64,000 nucleotides of DNA from Dendrophyllia cribrosa (GCA_024195265.1 JAJLRJ010000001.1:60568289-60632288); one strand, 5' to 3'. Numbered from the stretch's first letter, positions 9,864-20,724 are shown. The notes: generated by a model from the letters alone, not told the origin. Program-made: numbers and translations.

Positions 9864-10240
9864 CTAAATCGATTGATCAATAAAAGAAACAGAAATAGAT
9901 GAAAACAAATGGAAAAGAAAAAATGATAACAGCAAACAGTTATGTGGTTGATCCTATGTAGCGTTCAAACATGATTCATAAATCCTACATAAAGCTATTA
10001 AAACTAAATAAGAATCACAATTTAAAACATTGTTTCAGTGAATTGCTTCTATGGCGCGTTTTCTGAACTTTCCTTGTAGCAGCTGAACTGTAAATCACCG
10101 TGACTTTCCTTGTACGTATATCTCATGAGAAACTAAACTACTTAATGACAAATGACAATGTTAATGACAATGTTTTTGCGGTTGTTTTTGGGCGTATATG
10201 GAATTACGCAAGTTCCTTGTGTACATTATTTGCATTACAA
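9864..10240 (+). repeat. Duplicated intron-1 sequence of insulin-like gene 1
   Basis: 9864-10150 matches 22556-22865, and 10165-10240 matches 26775-26845, both in intron 1 of insulin-like gene 2. In gene 2 the two parts are separated by a 3.9-kb foldback element that is absent here. This shows that the duplicated block includes intron 1. Confidence 0.8.
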
Positions 10241-10289
10241 CAAATAAAAACGTTATTCTGGTTAAAAACTTGTGTTCGAAAATAAAAAA

Positions 10290-10332
10290 TATGTTAAAAA
10301 ATCCCAACGTTTCGGCTAAAACTTCAGCGCAT
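10290..10332 (-). ncRNA. Decayed hammerhead-like / PLE-end fragment
   Basis: On the minus strand CUGAAG, a short interval, then CCGAAACGUU resembles the hammerhead core of PLE ends. The catalytic A9 is missing and no convincing stem I is seen. It directly abuts the MITE that starts at 10333. Treated as a degenerate remnant. Confidence 0.3.
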
Positions 10333-10512
10333 GTATATACTGAAACAGTGGATAGCATTGTTGGCGCGCTCTGATTGGCTACTGAAACTCGTTATAGCAA
10401 GTGCTATTCACCTCCCAGCAATTTGCGCGCGAAAATTGTAATCGTTGACGGGAATAAATGAGTTCAAAAGCATCATTTTCGTTATATTAACTCACTGTTT
10501 CAGAATATACTA
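10333..10512. mobile_element. MITE with TATACTGAAACAGTG terminal inverted repeats
   Basis: The left end reads TATACTGAAACAGTG and the right end CACTGTTTCAGAATATA, an inverted repeat with one inserted base. The same ~180-bp element occurs at 22253-22434 with perfect 20-bp ends. No transposase is encoded. Confidence 0.8.
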
Positions 10513-10773
10513 AAACAACTATTCAACGTTTTTACAAGTTAGCCAATCAGACAATCGGACACGCCTCCTCGCTATACTAAGGATTTTATTCACTTTGTTG
10601 CTTCATGCGTATCCGCAGTTACGAGAATGATTATAAGAATTAACTGGTAATGTAAATCCTGCAAACTTGTAAAAAGGTTTGTTGAGTACTCACGGTAAGG
10701 CACATTGCACTGTAACACTCATTGCATCATACCTTGTCTTTGTATGTCTCGTCTTCATTGCTCTTTTCTCCAG

Positions 10774-10893
10774 CCTGGCATTATGTAAAAACCAGTGAAG
10801 TTGGAGCTCGGCCAATCCACGGATTCTTCTGCGGTGATCACATAATAAGCCTATACTTTGCAGTTTGCTACACGGGTGAAAGAAGGAGACAAA
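10774..10893 (+). CDS. Insulin-like peptide gene 1, B-chain exon
   Basis: This exon encodes the B chain of a secreted insulin/IGF-family peptide. It is bounded by CTTTTCTCCAG before 10774 and GTAAGT at 10894, and is phase 1 at both ends. The reading contains GFFCGDHIISLYFAVC, which matches the insulin B-chain pattern C-G-x-x-L-x-x-x-L-x-x-x-C with the correct 11-residue spacing between Cys residues. The exon ends in ERRRQ, and with the Arg made across the splice it forms a basic RxxR processing site. A near-identical exon of exactly the same length (120 nt) lies at 26921-27040 in gene 2. The amino-terminal exon was not found; it may lie left of the PLE cluster or be lost. Confidence 0.88.
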
Positions 10894-11198
10894 GTAAGTA
10901 TAACACCCCCCCCCCCCCCCCCCCATTTAATATATAGTCTCGGGTACCCGAGACAGCCCCTCCCCCCGAGTTACCGGGCTAACATTTCACTTATTTCTTT
11001 GAAAATTCAACTACCGGCGTGTAGCATAAAAATTTTGCGGGTTCTAATTTTTGCGGATTTTGCGGGTTGCCTTCGTTCCGCAAAAATAACTTCCCGCAGA
11101 AAAAAAAATCCCGCAAAATAATACTCCACAAAAATTTACTCCCTTCAGTCAAATAAAGACTTCAGTGACCACATCTGACACTGAGGGCATAAAGGTGA

Positions 11199-11289
11199 GG
11201 TAATACGGGCAACAAAATCGTGCAACTTGTCGCGCAACATTGTTGCGTTGCAAGTTGCATTTGCAGCCTGATGTTGCACGTATTACCAC
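11199..11289. repeat. Imperfect inverted repeat, GTTGC-rich
   Basis: GGTAATACGGGCAACA on the left pairs, with one mismatch, with TGTTGCACGTATTACC on the right. The interior and the flank to 11400 are rich in GTTGCG/CGCAAC words. Probably a small inactive transposon remnant. Confidence 0.5.
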
Positions 11290-11711
11290 CTACGCGCGCA
11301 ACTTGTCGCGCAACAAAATGTGTTGTTGAAAGTTGCGCCGATACGTTGCAAAAAGTAGGACTGACTTCTACTTTCCGCAACAAAATTGCAATTATTACCG
11401 CCCGTAATAAGTCTCAGAGCTTCATCAACAGCGCGTGACCCAGTAGGATTTCCTTCTCGTTGAAAATAGTTCCGAGTCGACATACCAATGCAAGTAAAGA
11501 TGAAAGATGAAATTGATGGAGTGAAATTGATTACCGTGGTCTAACTGTAGATGGCTACAAAAAGACTCTCTGCCGCTCCCAAATTAGAAACACGGAAACT
11601 ACACGGATATCAGAGGAACCAATAGCGTGCCAGTAATCGTGAAACGTGTTAAATTCGTAAAATCCACAAGGGTCTGTGGAGTGTATACAAGGAGCTAAAA
11701 CAGCACTCATC

Positions 11712-11948
11712 ATGGAGTTGTTTATGGTTAGTGCTTGTATTCGCGGATTTCATTTATATTCTGCAATATGGAAACGTCACATAAGAGAGAAGTTGAGCTG
11801 CTTCCAAGAGCCTAAAAATATGTACGACATGTACGCCGTTGCAGTCAAGAAGACATTCAGTGGTCGTCAACTTGGAATACCCTCCTACTTCTTACTCGGG
11901 GACGACGTTTACCAAGAAGAAAAAATTATAGCCTGTTCCAGGCGTTAA
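11712..11948 (+). pseudogene. HIRAN-domain fragment
   Basis: The reading from ATG 11712 contains ACIRGFHLYSAIW, then EKLSCFQEP and YDMYAVAVKK, which resembles the HIRAN fold (a DNA-end-binding domain also found in transposon-linked proteins of invertebrates). After ~60 residues similarity fades and a stop follows at 11948. No splice signals or downstream domain were identified. It lies within intron 2 of insulin-like gene 1 and has no counterpart in gene 2, so it is probably a transposon-borne or retrocopied remnant. Confidence 0.5.
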
Positions 11949-14015
11949 GTTTGTGGCGCGCGAAAGAAAAATTGGGCGCAAGAGAAAAAACGAGGGGAGG
12001 CTGGGGACCACAATCTAAAAGCCTGGAAGAGGCTAAAAAAATTATTGGTCACATATCGCAGCAAATCAAGATTTTCCTGGTATTTCATCGAACACGGCGG
12101 AATCAACTCTTCTCCATGTAAATGGGGCCTAAGACTTACTGGTCCAGTAAGCTTCTTCTGTTTTTGTTTACAATAAGGCAAAAAGTCGGCCAAGTGTGAC
12201 TGTCTTGGTGAAGGTAGTTCAAAAGACTATTCAAAAATTGTTTATTTACCTTTGCAACATGGCCAAGGCATCCAAAATAGTGTTTCTAGCATGATCCAGA
12301 TCTCCTTACTGGTACCATTTTCACTCAAGTATACTCTCATAAATCATTTCGCAAAAGGTTTAATTACTAGCGAGACGCAATTTGCGACCTGCATTGAAAA
12401 ATTCATTGCTTTTACAGGAATAAGGTAGTTATCGATCTAATATATATAGTTAGGCTTGACCTAACAGCGTTGCCCTCTGAAGACCCTCTGAACAAGCTTA
12501 ACTAAGATGAAACTTAACTTAGGTCGGAATTAAGATTGACGACCGGGCTATTTTTCAATTTTAGCAATTTTCAAAAACAGTAAGCTTAAGCTTGTTACCC
12601 GACCGTCTGCACAGTACATTTAGATCGTACAAAAGTTCACAAAAACAACTTCTTCTCCGTCTAGAATAACTATTACGACTATTTTCCGAATAAAATACAC
12701 TTGTTGTTTGTCACAAAATGCCCGAGAAACTGATTTGGAAATCCAAATTGCAAAAATACACAAACATATTTGCATAAGGCGACGCGAGTATAAAATCTAA
12801 GTCTTGTTTTGTTTACATAAAATCGCTTTTCAATCTATGTAATGAATGAACAAACACATAAAAATGGACAACACAATCTTCTTTCGAAAAATTTTATTCA
12901 AATCTCCATTAGTTTATGTTTAAAAGCAAAACGCAAAACGCGCATCGAGGCCGAGCCGTGTCTTCGATGAAATTCAAGAAATTAATACAACTGAAGCTAC
13001 ACGTTTAAAAACAATTTTTCAAAACTAACGAGTACACAAACAAAAAGTCAATCACAGATTGATATCAAGATAAATTCCCATCGAAAAATGTAATTTGTTT
13101 TACCTTTAAGTCCCTCCGGCGACTACTGTGCTTGGAAATTCTTTAAATCTCCGCTTTGGTGCTGAAATCCGTAAAACGAACCCATCTCTCGCATTGCTAA
13201 AAACGTATATAGTTCCTCGAAGCAATATTTTATCCCTGAAAGCTCTTCTTTTTCCACTAAAGCGGCTTCTGAGTATCCCTTAATTAGTATCCCTGTCTTG
13301 AGTAGCAAACCACGAAAAAATGCAGGAAAATAACGACTTTAATTTAAACCGTTTTCTCCGCTCAGTAAACACAGCAAAACATCAAAGTGTTTTCCCAGCT
13401 GACGTGACATTCGGCCGTGTAACCGCGCGAAAAAAAAGCCTCGCTTTGGTTTCAACATGATGTCGTACGCGCATGTTTTGCGACGTCATACGCGCCCGCG
13501 AGCTAGTCCTGCGCGACGGAGCTACCTGCGCGACGGAGGGCGGAGGGCGGCAGGCGGAGGGCGGCGGGCACACGCGCGCCCGCGAAACATTCCGCTAGCC
13601 ATGACCATGAAAAATGACGGGCTAGGTTCTATGAGTATGGGGCTGCGCAGCCGGGCCGAAGCGAGTGCTCCGCTAAAAATTACACTGCACTGAACCAGTT
13701 TAGTTCGTTCTTCCCTATTTTCTTTGGGGCGAGAAGTCCGCGAGATTTGCATAATTATAAATCAGTTCGCACGCTCTCGGATCTGACGACGACTTCTCGC
13801 AGCTTATTTAAAAAAATAAATAAATAAATACCCAATTGTTCGAAGCTGACTAATCAGTCAAAGAGTATTTCATGTATCTCGACAGATCATTTTATAAGAA
13901 CCTGTCGGTTTTGTTTTGATGTAGAGTGTTAACCATGATGGGGGTCGTCAAAGACTGTTGTTGGTGACTGAAATAGAAAACAGCTCTAATAATGTCCACG
14001 TCTTCTCCTTTTTAG

Positions 14016-14143
14016 GATCAGTCATGATGGATGAAAAAGAAGCCAAGAGTTTCCTTCATCGATTTAAAAGACGATCCACCAACATAGTGGAAGAATGCTG
14101 TATCGAAGGCTGTCACGTAGAGGAAGTCCGGGAATATTGTTGA
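14016..14143 (+). CDS. Insulin-like peptide gene 1, C-peptide and A-chain exon
   Basis: The acceptor CCTTTTTAG precedes 14016, and the exon starts with the last two bases of an Arg codon, so its phase matches the B-chain exon exactly. It encodes a short connecting peptide, the basic cleavage site FKRR and the A chain NIVEECCIEGCHVEEVREYC, then TGA at 14141-14143. The four Cys follow the insulin A-chain spacing CC-x3-C-x8-C. The phase-1 intron between B and A chains is the classic position in insulin-family genes. The predicted A chain is identical to that of gene 2; the three base differences between the exons are all silent. Confidence 0.9.
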
Positions 14144-14597
14144 CGAAATAGAAGATTCCATTTGATTTATTCATTTATGGTTTGAATGACTCGGAAAGTT
14201 TAAGTACTGGGAGAAATATTTTGGGGCGTATTTTCCAACTATTTTGCAAAACTTCCCGAGAGTCGAACGCGATGTACTGTTTAGATAGTCATACTATCGT
14301 TGTCCTTAAATTTGTAACATTTCCAAAGAGTGTCGAAGTTGTCCGAAGTATTTCGCCTATGATCATAAACATGTCAAGGGGAATAAACCAAGGAGGATCC
14401 GATTTAAACATTTCTGACTTTGAAACTCTTATGTAAAGGACCAAAAGTGCTGAACAAGAAACAATCAAAAGAATCTAAAAAAAATGAACCAGTAAACAGA
14501 GCTATGAATTAGCTGTATCTGTGTAACACTTCAGTCTATACTGTCTTGTACTGTCTTAGCTTTGTGCCCGAATTTCCAAGCAAAAGTGGCAAAGATC
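14144..14597 (+). other. 3' UTR and downstream flank of insulin-like gene 1
   Basis: The sequence is conserved with 27922-28358 behind gene 2, with small indels. AATAAA occurs at about 14384 as a possible polyadenylation signal, but conservation continues beyond it. An open frame of 84 codons at 14182-14436 has a counterpart of 83 codons behind gene 2. Confidence 0.65.
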
Positions 14598-14627
14598 CAA
14601 TGGCACTCATAATTGGTCTGAGCGGTT

Positions 14628-15064
14628 ATGCCCTACGCCAAAGGATTCTCCGAGAGAATCGCAAAAGTTCTTCGAAGCTTCAGCATCAAGGTCGCTCATA
14701 AGCCTATTCGGACAATCTCAAATATACTTAAAAAGCCAAAAGACAAGATCGAGAAAGAGGCCACCAGAGGAATCGTGTATAAGATCAAATGTAATGATTG
14801 TGATTGTGTTTACATTGGTCAGACATCGCACGCGTGAAAGAGCACGCAAAGGCTATAGCAACATCGGATAAAAACTCTTTGTTGGCCAAACACCACATGC
14901 TCCACAGTCACCAAATAGATTTGACGAACGTCGAAATTGTTGATAGATCATCGGCATGGCGACAAAGACTAATTCTTGAGACTTGGCATTCCGTGCGTAA
15001 CACGAACGCTATAAACGAACACATAGCGCTCCCAAATGTTTACAACAACATTAAGAATTTGTAG
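14628..15064 (+). pseudogene. PLE GIY-YIG endonuclease fragment, frameshifted
   Basis: The first frame (14628-14837) reads GFSERIAKVLRSF...HKPIRTISNILKKPKD...GIVYKIKCNDCDCVYIGQTS and stops. The second frame continues from RVKEHAKAIA (about 14830) to the stop at 15064. A small deletion at ~14826-14832 removes a few residues between YIGQTS and RVKEH and shifts the frame. The KKPKD and YIGQT wording differs from the YIGET version in the left cluster, which indicates a separate PLE lineage. The reverse transcriptase part is absent. Confidence 0.82.
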
Positions 15065-15188
15065 AGATAATTAAGAATGCTCTAGAGACTTTTGTTTCAC
15101 CTCAAAATGTTCTTTCGAAGTGCTATTTAATATTTGCATATATCGTATACCATCAGGACGCCGTTAGACATTTGCATTTTATCTTTTG

Positions 15189-15220
15189 CTGAAGAAGGCA
15201 ACAGTAGTTGCCGAAACGTC
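15189..15220 (+). ncRNA. Hammerhead-like ribozyme motif of the PLE remnant
   Basis: CUGAAGA is followed by an unpaired A and a 6-bp stem II (GGCAAC/GUUGCC) capped by AGUA, then GAAAC and GUC. UUG before the core and CAA after GUC give a short stem I. All core bases, including U4, fit the CUGANGA...GAAA consensus. Confidence 0.6.
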
Positions 15221-15249
15221 CAACACAGCATTTTTAGCCAGTGTCAACT

Positions 15250-15520
15250 TTTTAATATTTCTTTAAAAGTCACTTTATTTAAGTGTCAAAGGTATTTAGC
15301 TCGCGAGTACTAATTGGGACACTTTCCAGATCTAATTGGAATTTGGAATTGTTGGTTTTTGAGGAGAGGGGAAAACCGGAGCACCCGGAGAAAAACCTCT
15401 CGGAGCAAGGAGAGAACCAACAACAAACTCAACCCACATATGACGCCGGGTCGGGAATCGAACCCGGGCCACATTGGTGGGAGGCGAGTGCTCTCACCAC
15501 TGCGCCACCCCTGCTCCCCT
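15250..15520 (-). mobile_element. tRNA-derived SINE
   Basis: On the minus strand a tRNA-like head begins at ~15520 with GGGAGCAGGGG. It holds an A box (TGGCGCAGTGG) and a B box (GGTTCGATTCC) at normal tRNA spacing. A central part with CTCCGGGTGCTCCGG follows, then a 3' part with GTGTCCCAATTAG and GCTAAATAC and an AATAAAG-type tail. The 3' part resembles the LINE tail at 25460-25632. It is not a functional tRNA because no acceptor-stem partner closes the head. Confidence 0.78.
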
Positions 15521-15544
15521 CCACATTACAACAAATCTGTTTAA

Positions 15545-16557
15545 CCCATTAACACCTGAACCGCTCGTAACCGCCCGTACAAGACTTCATTGCTTTAAAA
15601 AATTGTAACTTTCTCAATCGTGCGAACATTGCCTTAACTAGCAGTTGTGAGCATTGACGAGAAAGTCTTTCAAATTGAGATACCCAATAAACACAAAAAA
15701 GTCAGCGATTTTTGCAGAATATCTGCGTTTGAATTTGGACAATAACAAAAATTACTGTTTTTAACGTCATAGAAAAACAACAAAAATCACGTTTTTGCCT
15801 TTAGTTTTTTTTATTCAAATCATTGTGGCAAACCCAAAAGTCAACATTTACAGCAAAATTCAGTCCTAGTCCTAGCTTAGCAGTGAATTTTTTTGCTCTT
15901 ATTCGTTGCTCGGGCCGAGCTACAGCTTCTTATTTTAGTGCATACTCACCTTGCCTCGATTTTCAACATCACCACCGCATTGCATGCTGGGAAATAAAGA
16001 GATTTTTCGACAGCGTTCATTCCGTCCTCCACAATTTTCATATATATATACTAAGTCCACAGCCACTCTGACCCACCGCCGAAATTTCGCGCTTGTTGTG
16101 TTCTCCTGTGGTCGCAACTTCCAAAATATGCCGCGGTAGGTCGAGAAATTCATCCAGAGTCGAGTCCTAAAGCTACTTCGTTTCCAGGCGGCCATTTTTC
16201 CAGTTCAACGAGCAACGAGCCAAATTCGTAAACGAAGTACAACACCTAACTCGCTTCGTTGAGAAGTGGACTCTGAACTACCTCCAAGCTTAATGATGCT
16301 CATCAGGCAGCTACTAAAGATGAAAAATGGCGGTGAACTTACCAAAAATCGTAGATAATTCATATTGGACCCTTTATTGCAAATCAACCAAGCAAAATGA
16401 GATCGTCACAATGACGTTTCCAGTAAACTCGAGCCTTCAGTGTTTTAGAACAGCAGCACTTTCAATGGTAACTCCAAATATGAAGTCACGAAATCCTATG
16501 GGGCGTGTGTATGCAGAAAATCACTCAAAAACGTAAAAATCCTCAGGTGTCAATGGG
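15545..16557. mobile_element. Non-autonomous piggyBac-type element flanked by TTAA
   Basis: TTAA at 15541-15544 and 16558-16561 flank inverted ends CCCATTAACACCTGA and TCAGGTGTCAATGGG (one mismatch). TTAA duplications with CCC...GGG ends are the signature of piggyBac elements. The 1013-bp interior has no transposase-like ORF, so it would depend on a partner in trans. Confidence 0.78.
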
Positions 16558-16561
16558 TTAA

Positions 16562-17797
16562 AACAACGTTCTTTTGCTAAAAAATACATACCGAAAACTG
16601 CAACAAATCGTTGTTGCAACTACTTATGTAAACAACTAACTACTGGTACATAACTTGAAGCCAGTCTGAAAAATGCCTGGCACTGAGGGCTCGAAAAAAG
16701 TCCCGTGCGGTCGTCCGGGACAAGTAGATTTTTGTGTTGGGCAAGTAACTTTTCCCACTCACTTGCCCGATGTGCAAGGATATGGACAACTAGGCTGCTC
16801 ATGAACTAAGCTGAAATAACAATTTATACTAGTAGTAATCATAGATTATAGTGCGTCTCCTTATCCCGTGGCACCTCGTCTTGACCTAGTACCTTAGTTT
16901 CATGAATTAATTCAGCCACTGTTTAAAAGGGATTTGTCGCGAGATAAACGTCGGGCCGACATCAAACAAATTCACGATATCGCCGTGGGATCGGGCAAAA
17001 TCCTGCCGTGCTGTGTACTCCGAAAGGTCTCAGATTTTTACGACATATAAATGGTATATTTGTCTTGATTTCATTTCGGTTATTTCTCCGATTCTGAAAT
17101 CATACTCCTCAGTACATGTACTAATACCGGAACCGGAAATGAGAAATTTCTGAGAAAAGCCTGAAAAAGTGCTCCCGTGATAAACTTCTTGGACACCGAC
17201 GATTAAGTCACACAACATTCAACGTCAATTTCGCAGGATTTTTCGGATAAAATTACAACTACCAGTTGCAAGTAAGACACAAGACTGTTGAATATAATTC
17301 CTTTATGAGCTAGACAAATTTTAGTCGCAAAATTGCGAAATCTTTAGTCGCAAATGCGCCCGATACAGGCGCAATTTCGAGCACTGTAAATCTGCGTTCG
17401 CCTGGCGCGGCCGGTCAGTGAATTATTGCTACAAGACATAAGCGAATTGCACCGTACCGTAGAACATCGCGAAGAACGACGTCGGTATTTAGGTGAAAGC
17501 TTCCCAAATCAGGCAGAGAACCACAGCAAAATCAAGATAGAACATTCAAAACATACCAGAACGGTAGCGAGGAAAATCTGCAACTTCTTGCTTGATTCCA
17601 AAGAGACCCAACAACTTACTTGGTCCGGAGAAGAACCTTCGTCCAATTTTTCCACTGCGTACTTTTACCAGGCATTGAAATATTGAGCCGTACGATTCCA
17701 AAATCGGGAAAATATCCGAAACTAAATCAAGACAAATAGATTATTCACATGTGACATTTCGGAACTCCAGCTCCCCAGGATGATGCCTGATTTCCAC
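16562..17797. other. Intergenic, no gene seen
   Basis: No conserved coding signal was found. A stretch around 16690-16760 (GTCCGGGACAAGTAG, GGGCAAGTAAC) resembles 18020-18035 and 18400-18440, so it is probably part of a decayed repeat. Confidence 0.5.
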
Positions 17798-17985
17798 GCG
17801 CTGGGAATGCTGGATACTATTGTGACGTTTCAAGATGGCGCCGATTTGGTACCGACACTTTTCTCGATTCGTTCCGCTTAGCCTAGACGACGCGCTAAGA
17901 ATGCTGGATACTGTTGTGACGTTTCAAGATGGCGCAGATTTGGTACCGACACTTTTCTCGATTCGTTCCGCCTAGCCGACAAGAT
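17798..17985 (+). repeat. 94-bp tandem duplication
   Basis: GAATGCTGGATACT at 17805 recurs at 17899, and the following GTGACGTTTCAAGATGGCGC and GGTACCGACACTTTTCTCG also recur. Two copies with a few substitutions. Confidence 0.85.
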
Positions 17986-18046
17986 TAGGAAGCGTCTCCT
18001 TCGTCGACGCAAAAATCTTGTCCGGGCAAGTAATACTAGTACTTAA

Positions 18047-18385
18047 CCCTTTTCCATCCAACGTCACACATATGTGACGACAAATACCGCTTATACGTTT
18101 TGAGCCTACAGACTGCCCATTCAAGTCAATAGCTTAACTCCCCTCTAGAAATATTGTTGTGTGTTTTCGATGCAATTTAGTTCGATTTGAACCTCGTTTT
18201 TTCGATTTTTCACCAATTAAAAATAACTCCAACATTCTCATTGTTCAGAAAGGAAAAGTAGATGTCTAACGTTTAATTTTATGTATAGCATTTGGAATTT
18301 GGTAAAATATAACCAGAGTTACAGCCAAATGTGTATTGTATGCTGTTTTTTAATTAAAAAAAGGTCTACCCCCTTGGATGGAAAG
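18047..18385. mobile_element. Possible decayed TTAA-type MITE
   Basis: The left end reads TTAA-CCCTTTTCCATCCAA and the right end CCCTTGGATGGAAAG, sharing an 11-bp inverted core (TTTCCATCCAA). The right terminal CCC/TTAA is missing, so the call is tentative. The interior is AT-rich and non-coding. Confidence 0.4.
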
Positions 18386-18474
18386 ACTTCAGTGCTTGCC
18401 CAAATGGCAAGTTTTAATTTCAGTTTTTTTCGAGCCCTGCCCGGCCACTTATGTTGAATAAGAATGGCTCCTTT

Positions 18475-19143
18475 AAGGACGATTAAGACGGTACGATTTT
18501 GCCTACGATTATTGCATGCGACACGCTTACGCCATGACTTACGACCATTTACACTCGTACGACATCACTTTCGACATCACAAAATCGCAATACCGTCACG
18601 CAAATCGTGTTGGCTGTGGACGTTTTATGCAAGAAAAGTCAAGAAAACGGCGAAGGGTACGAGAAGTTAGAGAGAAGAAATGGTAACAGCGAAGATGGGA
18701 GAAAGGGGTTGCCCGGCAGTTGATGGAGGAACTACGTTTATCCAAAGCCAACAAGATGCGATTGATGATATTTTGTCGTGGATCGGTCTTGAAATAGTCT
18801 TTGTGTTTACAATTGATTTACCGGCATTTTGAACTTGTACCGAAACAACTTTCTCCGACTCCGAGTCTCCCATTTTGACGCAACACCACTTCCACCCTCC
18901 TCCTATTCAGTAAATATTTGTCACTAAAACGTCACGAAACGTCATATTTTTATTGTTCTCGGCTGCGATTGTCGTAGAGTTTTAAAACATGTTTTAAAAT
19001 CCGATGACATTTTTCGTGTTGTGTGCTTTTGTCGTAAGGATGTTGTAGGTTGATTTACACGGCGCGATTCGTATTGTAGTGGCATGGCGTAAGCGTGTCG
19101 CATGCGATAATCGTAGGCAAAATCGTACCGTCTAAATCGCCCT
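18475..19143. mobile_element. DNA transposon remnant with ~60-bp inverted ends (Harbinger-like)
   Basis: 18475-18535 (GACGGTACGATTTTGCCTAC onward, including GCATGCGACACGCTTACGCC) is an almost perfect inverted copy of 19080-19143. The ends start GG(A/G)CGATT. The interior contains a short minus-strand open frame (18667-18873) without a recognisable transposase. Assignment to PIF/Harbinger rests on end style only; a clear 3-bp duplication was not found. Confidence 0.6.
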
Positions 19144-19557
19144 TTTTTAATTATAGTTTTGATTTCATATGCCTCTTTCTTTAAACCTTTTTTAGTGATA
19201 TGTATATAGGTTACCGGGTATTCTGAACGCTTCAAGCTTTTAAATAGCAATATTGAATGGGTCATTCTTATGCAACGGTTTAATTTGTAAAATTAATAAC
19301 ACGTTGCCAAAAAAAAACCAATATATTACCTCAATGAAAGGTGTTTAAAAGTGGTCAACATACAGTTCTGTAACTTACAAAAAAGCACACACAAATGTTC
19401 TTATCGTGTTGGTTGACTTGATTGGTGCCCTCTTCCTGTCAGGAAGCCTGCAAGAATCCCAACGTTAACTTGATGAATGACACGCAAATAAAACTACTTT
19501 AAGAAAATGAAAATACACAAGCAAAGAAATCTTATAGCTGTGCTTCGTGTAAAATTA

Positions 19558-20168
19558 GTCTTTGTTCCGTTAAGTGAAGGAGTCAGAAATTCTGAATCCT
19601 TTTAGAACTAGAAGTAAATATTTGTTTTTGTTCTCTTAAGTGACAGGGAGATCAAACATTCTGGATCCTCTTAAAATTAGATGCGAATAGCCGTTTTTGT
19701 TCGGTCAACTAACGGGGGAATGAAAATTTCCGAATCCCTTTAGAATTAGACATGAACAGGCATTTTTGCTCCGCTGAATAGATCACAGGGGGATCAGAAC
19801 TTTCTGAATCCTTTTAGATTTATATGTATATAGCTGTAGTTTTTGCTCTGTTCAATTTATGTGACGGCAGGATGATCAGAATTTCTGAATCCATTTGGAA
19901 TTATACTGAAAAAAAAAAAACAATTTTTGCTCGGTTTTTAGATGGTGTGATCAGAATTTCTGAATTCTTTAAAAACTCGATATATATGTGTGTTCGGTTA
20001 ACTGACGGGGGGATCAGAGTTTCTGAATCCTTTTACAGTTAGATGTAAATAGCTGGTTTTGTTCGGTTAATTGACAGGGGATCAGAATTTCTGAATCCTT
20101 TTAGAATTACATGTAAATAGCTGTTTTGTCCGGTTAATTAACGGGGGATCAGAATTTCTAAAACCTCT
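19558..20168 (+). repeat. Minisatellite of ~69-bp units
   Basis: About nine diverged units share GTTCGGTTAA(C/T)TGACGGGGG, ATCAGAATTTCTGAATCC and TTTTAGAATTAGATGTAAATA. The array ends against the foldback element at 20173. Short open frames inside it are repeat translations, not genes. Confidence 0.82.
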
Positions 20169-20172
20169 TTAA

Positions 20173-20724
20173 AGTGCTACTGCGATCAAATTTTTAATTT
20201 TCATTTTTTTACATCTTCGTGTACAATTACACTTTCTTACTCATCTTGCCAAATTTAAATCCATTACGAACATCAGAAGTCATTTTATTTTAACACTTAT
20301 GTCCGAGAATTTACGGCCGCCATTAATCAACCTTGTTCCAAGGCTTGGTTGCGAATAGGATAAAGTGACGTCAAAGGCTTAAACATACCTCACGGGTTGA
20401 AATTATAATAACAATAAGCGTAGAGAATTGCACGAAGAACAAGTCCAAAGTTTTTGTTGCTTTTCGCGTGATTTTCAATGCTTATTGTTATTATAATTTC
20501 ACCCGTGAGGTAAGTTTGGGCCTTTGACGTCACTTTATCCCATTCGCAACCAAGCCTTGGAACAAGGTTGATTAATGGCGGCCGTAAATTCTCGGACATA
20601 AATGTTAAAATAAAATGACTTCTGATGTTCGTAATGGATTGAAATTTGGCAAGATGAGTAAGAAAGTCTAATTGTACACGAAGATGTAAAAAAAGGAAAT
20701 CAAAAATTTGATCGCAGTAGCACT
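20173..20724. mobile_element. 552-bp foldback element flanked by TTAA
   Basis: TTAA at 20169-20172 and 20725-20728 bracket an almost complete inverted repeat. Arms of ~247 bp (20173-20419 and 20480-20724) enclose a 60-bp loop. The ends read AGTGCTACTGCGATCAAA and its complement. It encodes nothing. A TTAA target is used by piggyBac and Kolobok; the ends do not decide between them. Confidence 0.85.

Larger units (their letters stand above)
10894..14015 (+). other. Intron 2 of insulin-like gene 1
   Basis: The intron runs from GTAAGT to TTTTTAG. Parts at 12140-12300 and 13690-14015 match intron 2 of gene 2, while the remaining ~2.3 kb has no counterpart in gene 2's 753-bp intron. Inserted matter includes a 19-base C run (10906-10924), an imperfect hairpin (11199-11289), a HIRAN-domain fragment (11712-11948) and a GC-rich GGAGGGC-type repeat (13520-13570). 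Confidence 0.8.
14620..15260 (+). mobile_element. PLE remnant, different lineage from the left cluster
   Basis: This is the 3' end of a second Penelope-like element. It includes a frameshifted GIY-YIG region (14628-15064) and a pseudo-LTR fragment with a hammerhead-like motif (15189-15220). It lies just past the duplicated 3' flank of insulin-like gene 1. Confidence 0.8.

Noticed and set aside
13382..13752. Overlapping open frames on both strands in GC-rich DNA
   Set aside because: They arise from the stop-poor GGAGGGC-type repeat; no conserved motif or splice context.
15455..15520. Functional tRNA gene on the minus strand
   Set aside because: A and B boxes are good but the 3' acceptor strand is absent and SINE body follows.
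19558..20168. CRISPR-like array
   Set aside because: Units are diverged ~69-bp minisatellite repeats without constant repeat and variable spacer structure, in a eukaryotic context.
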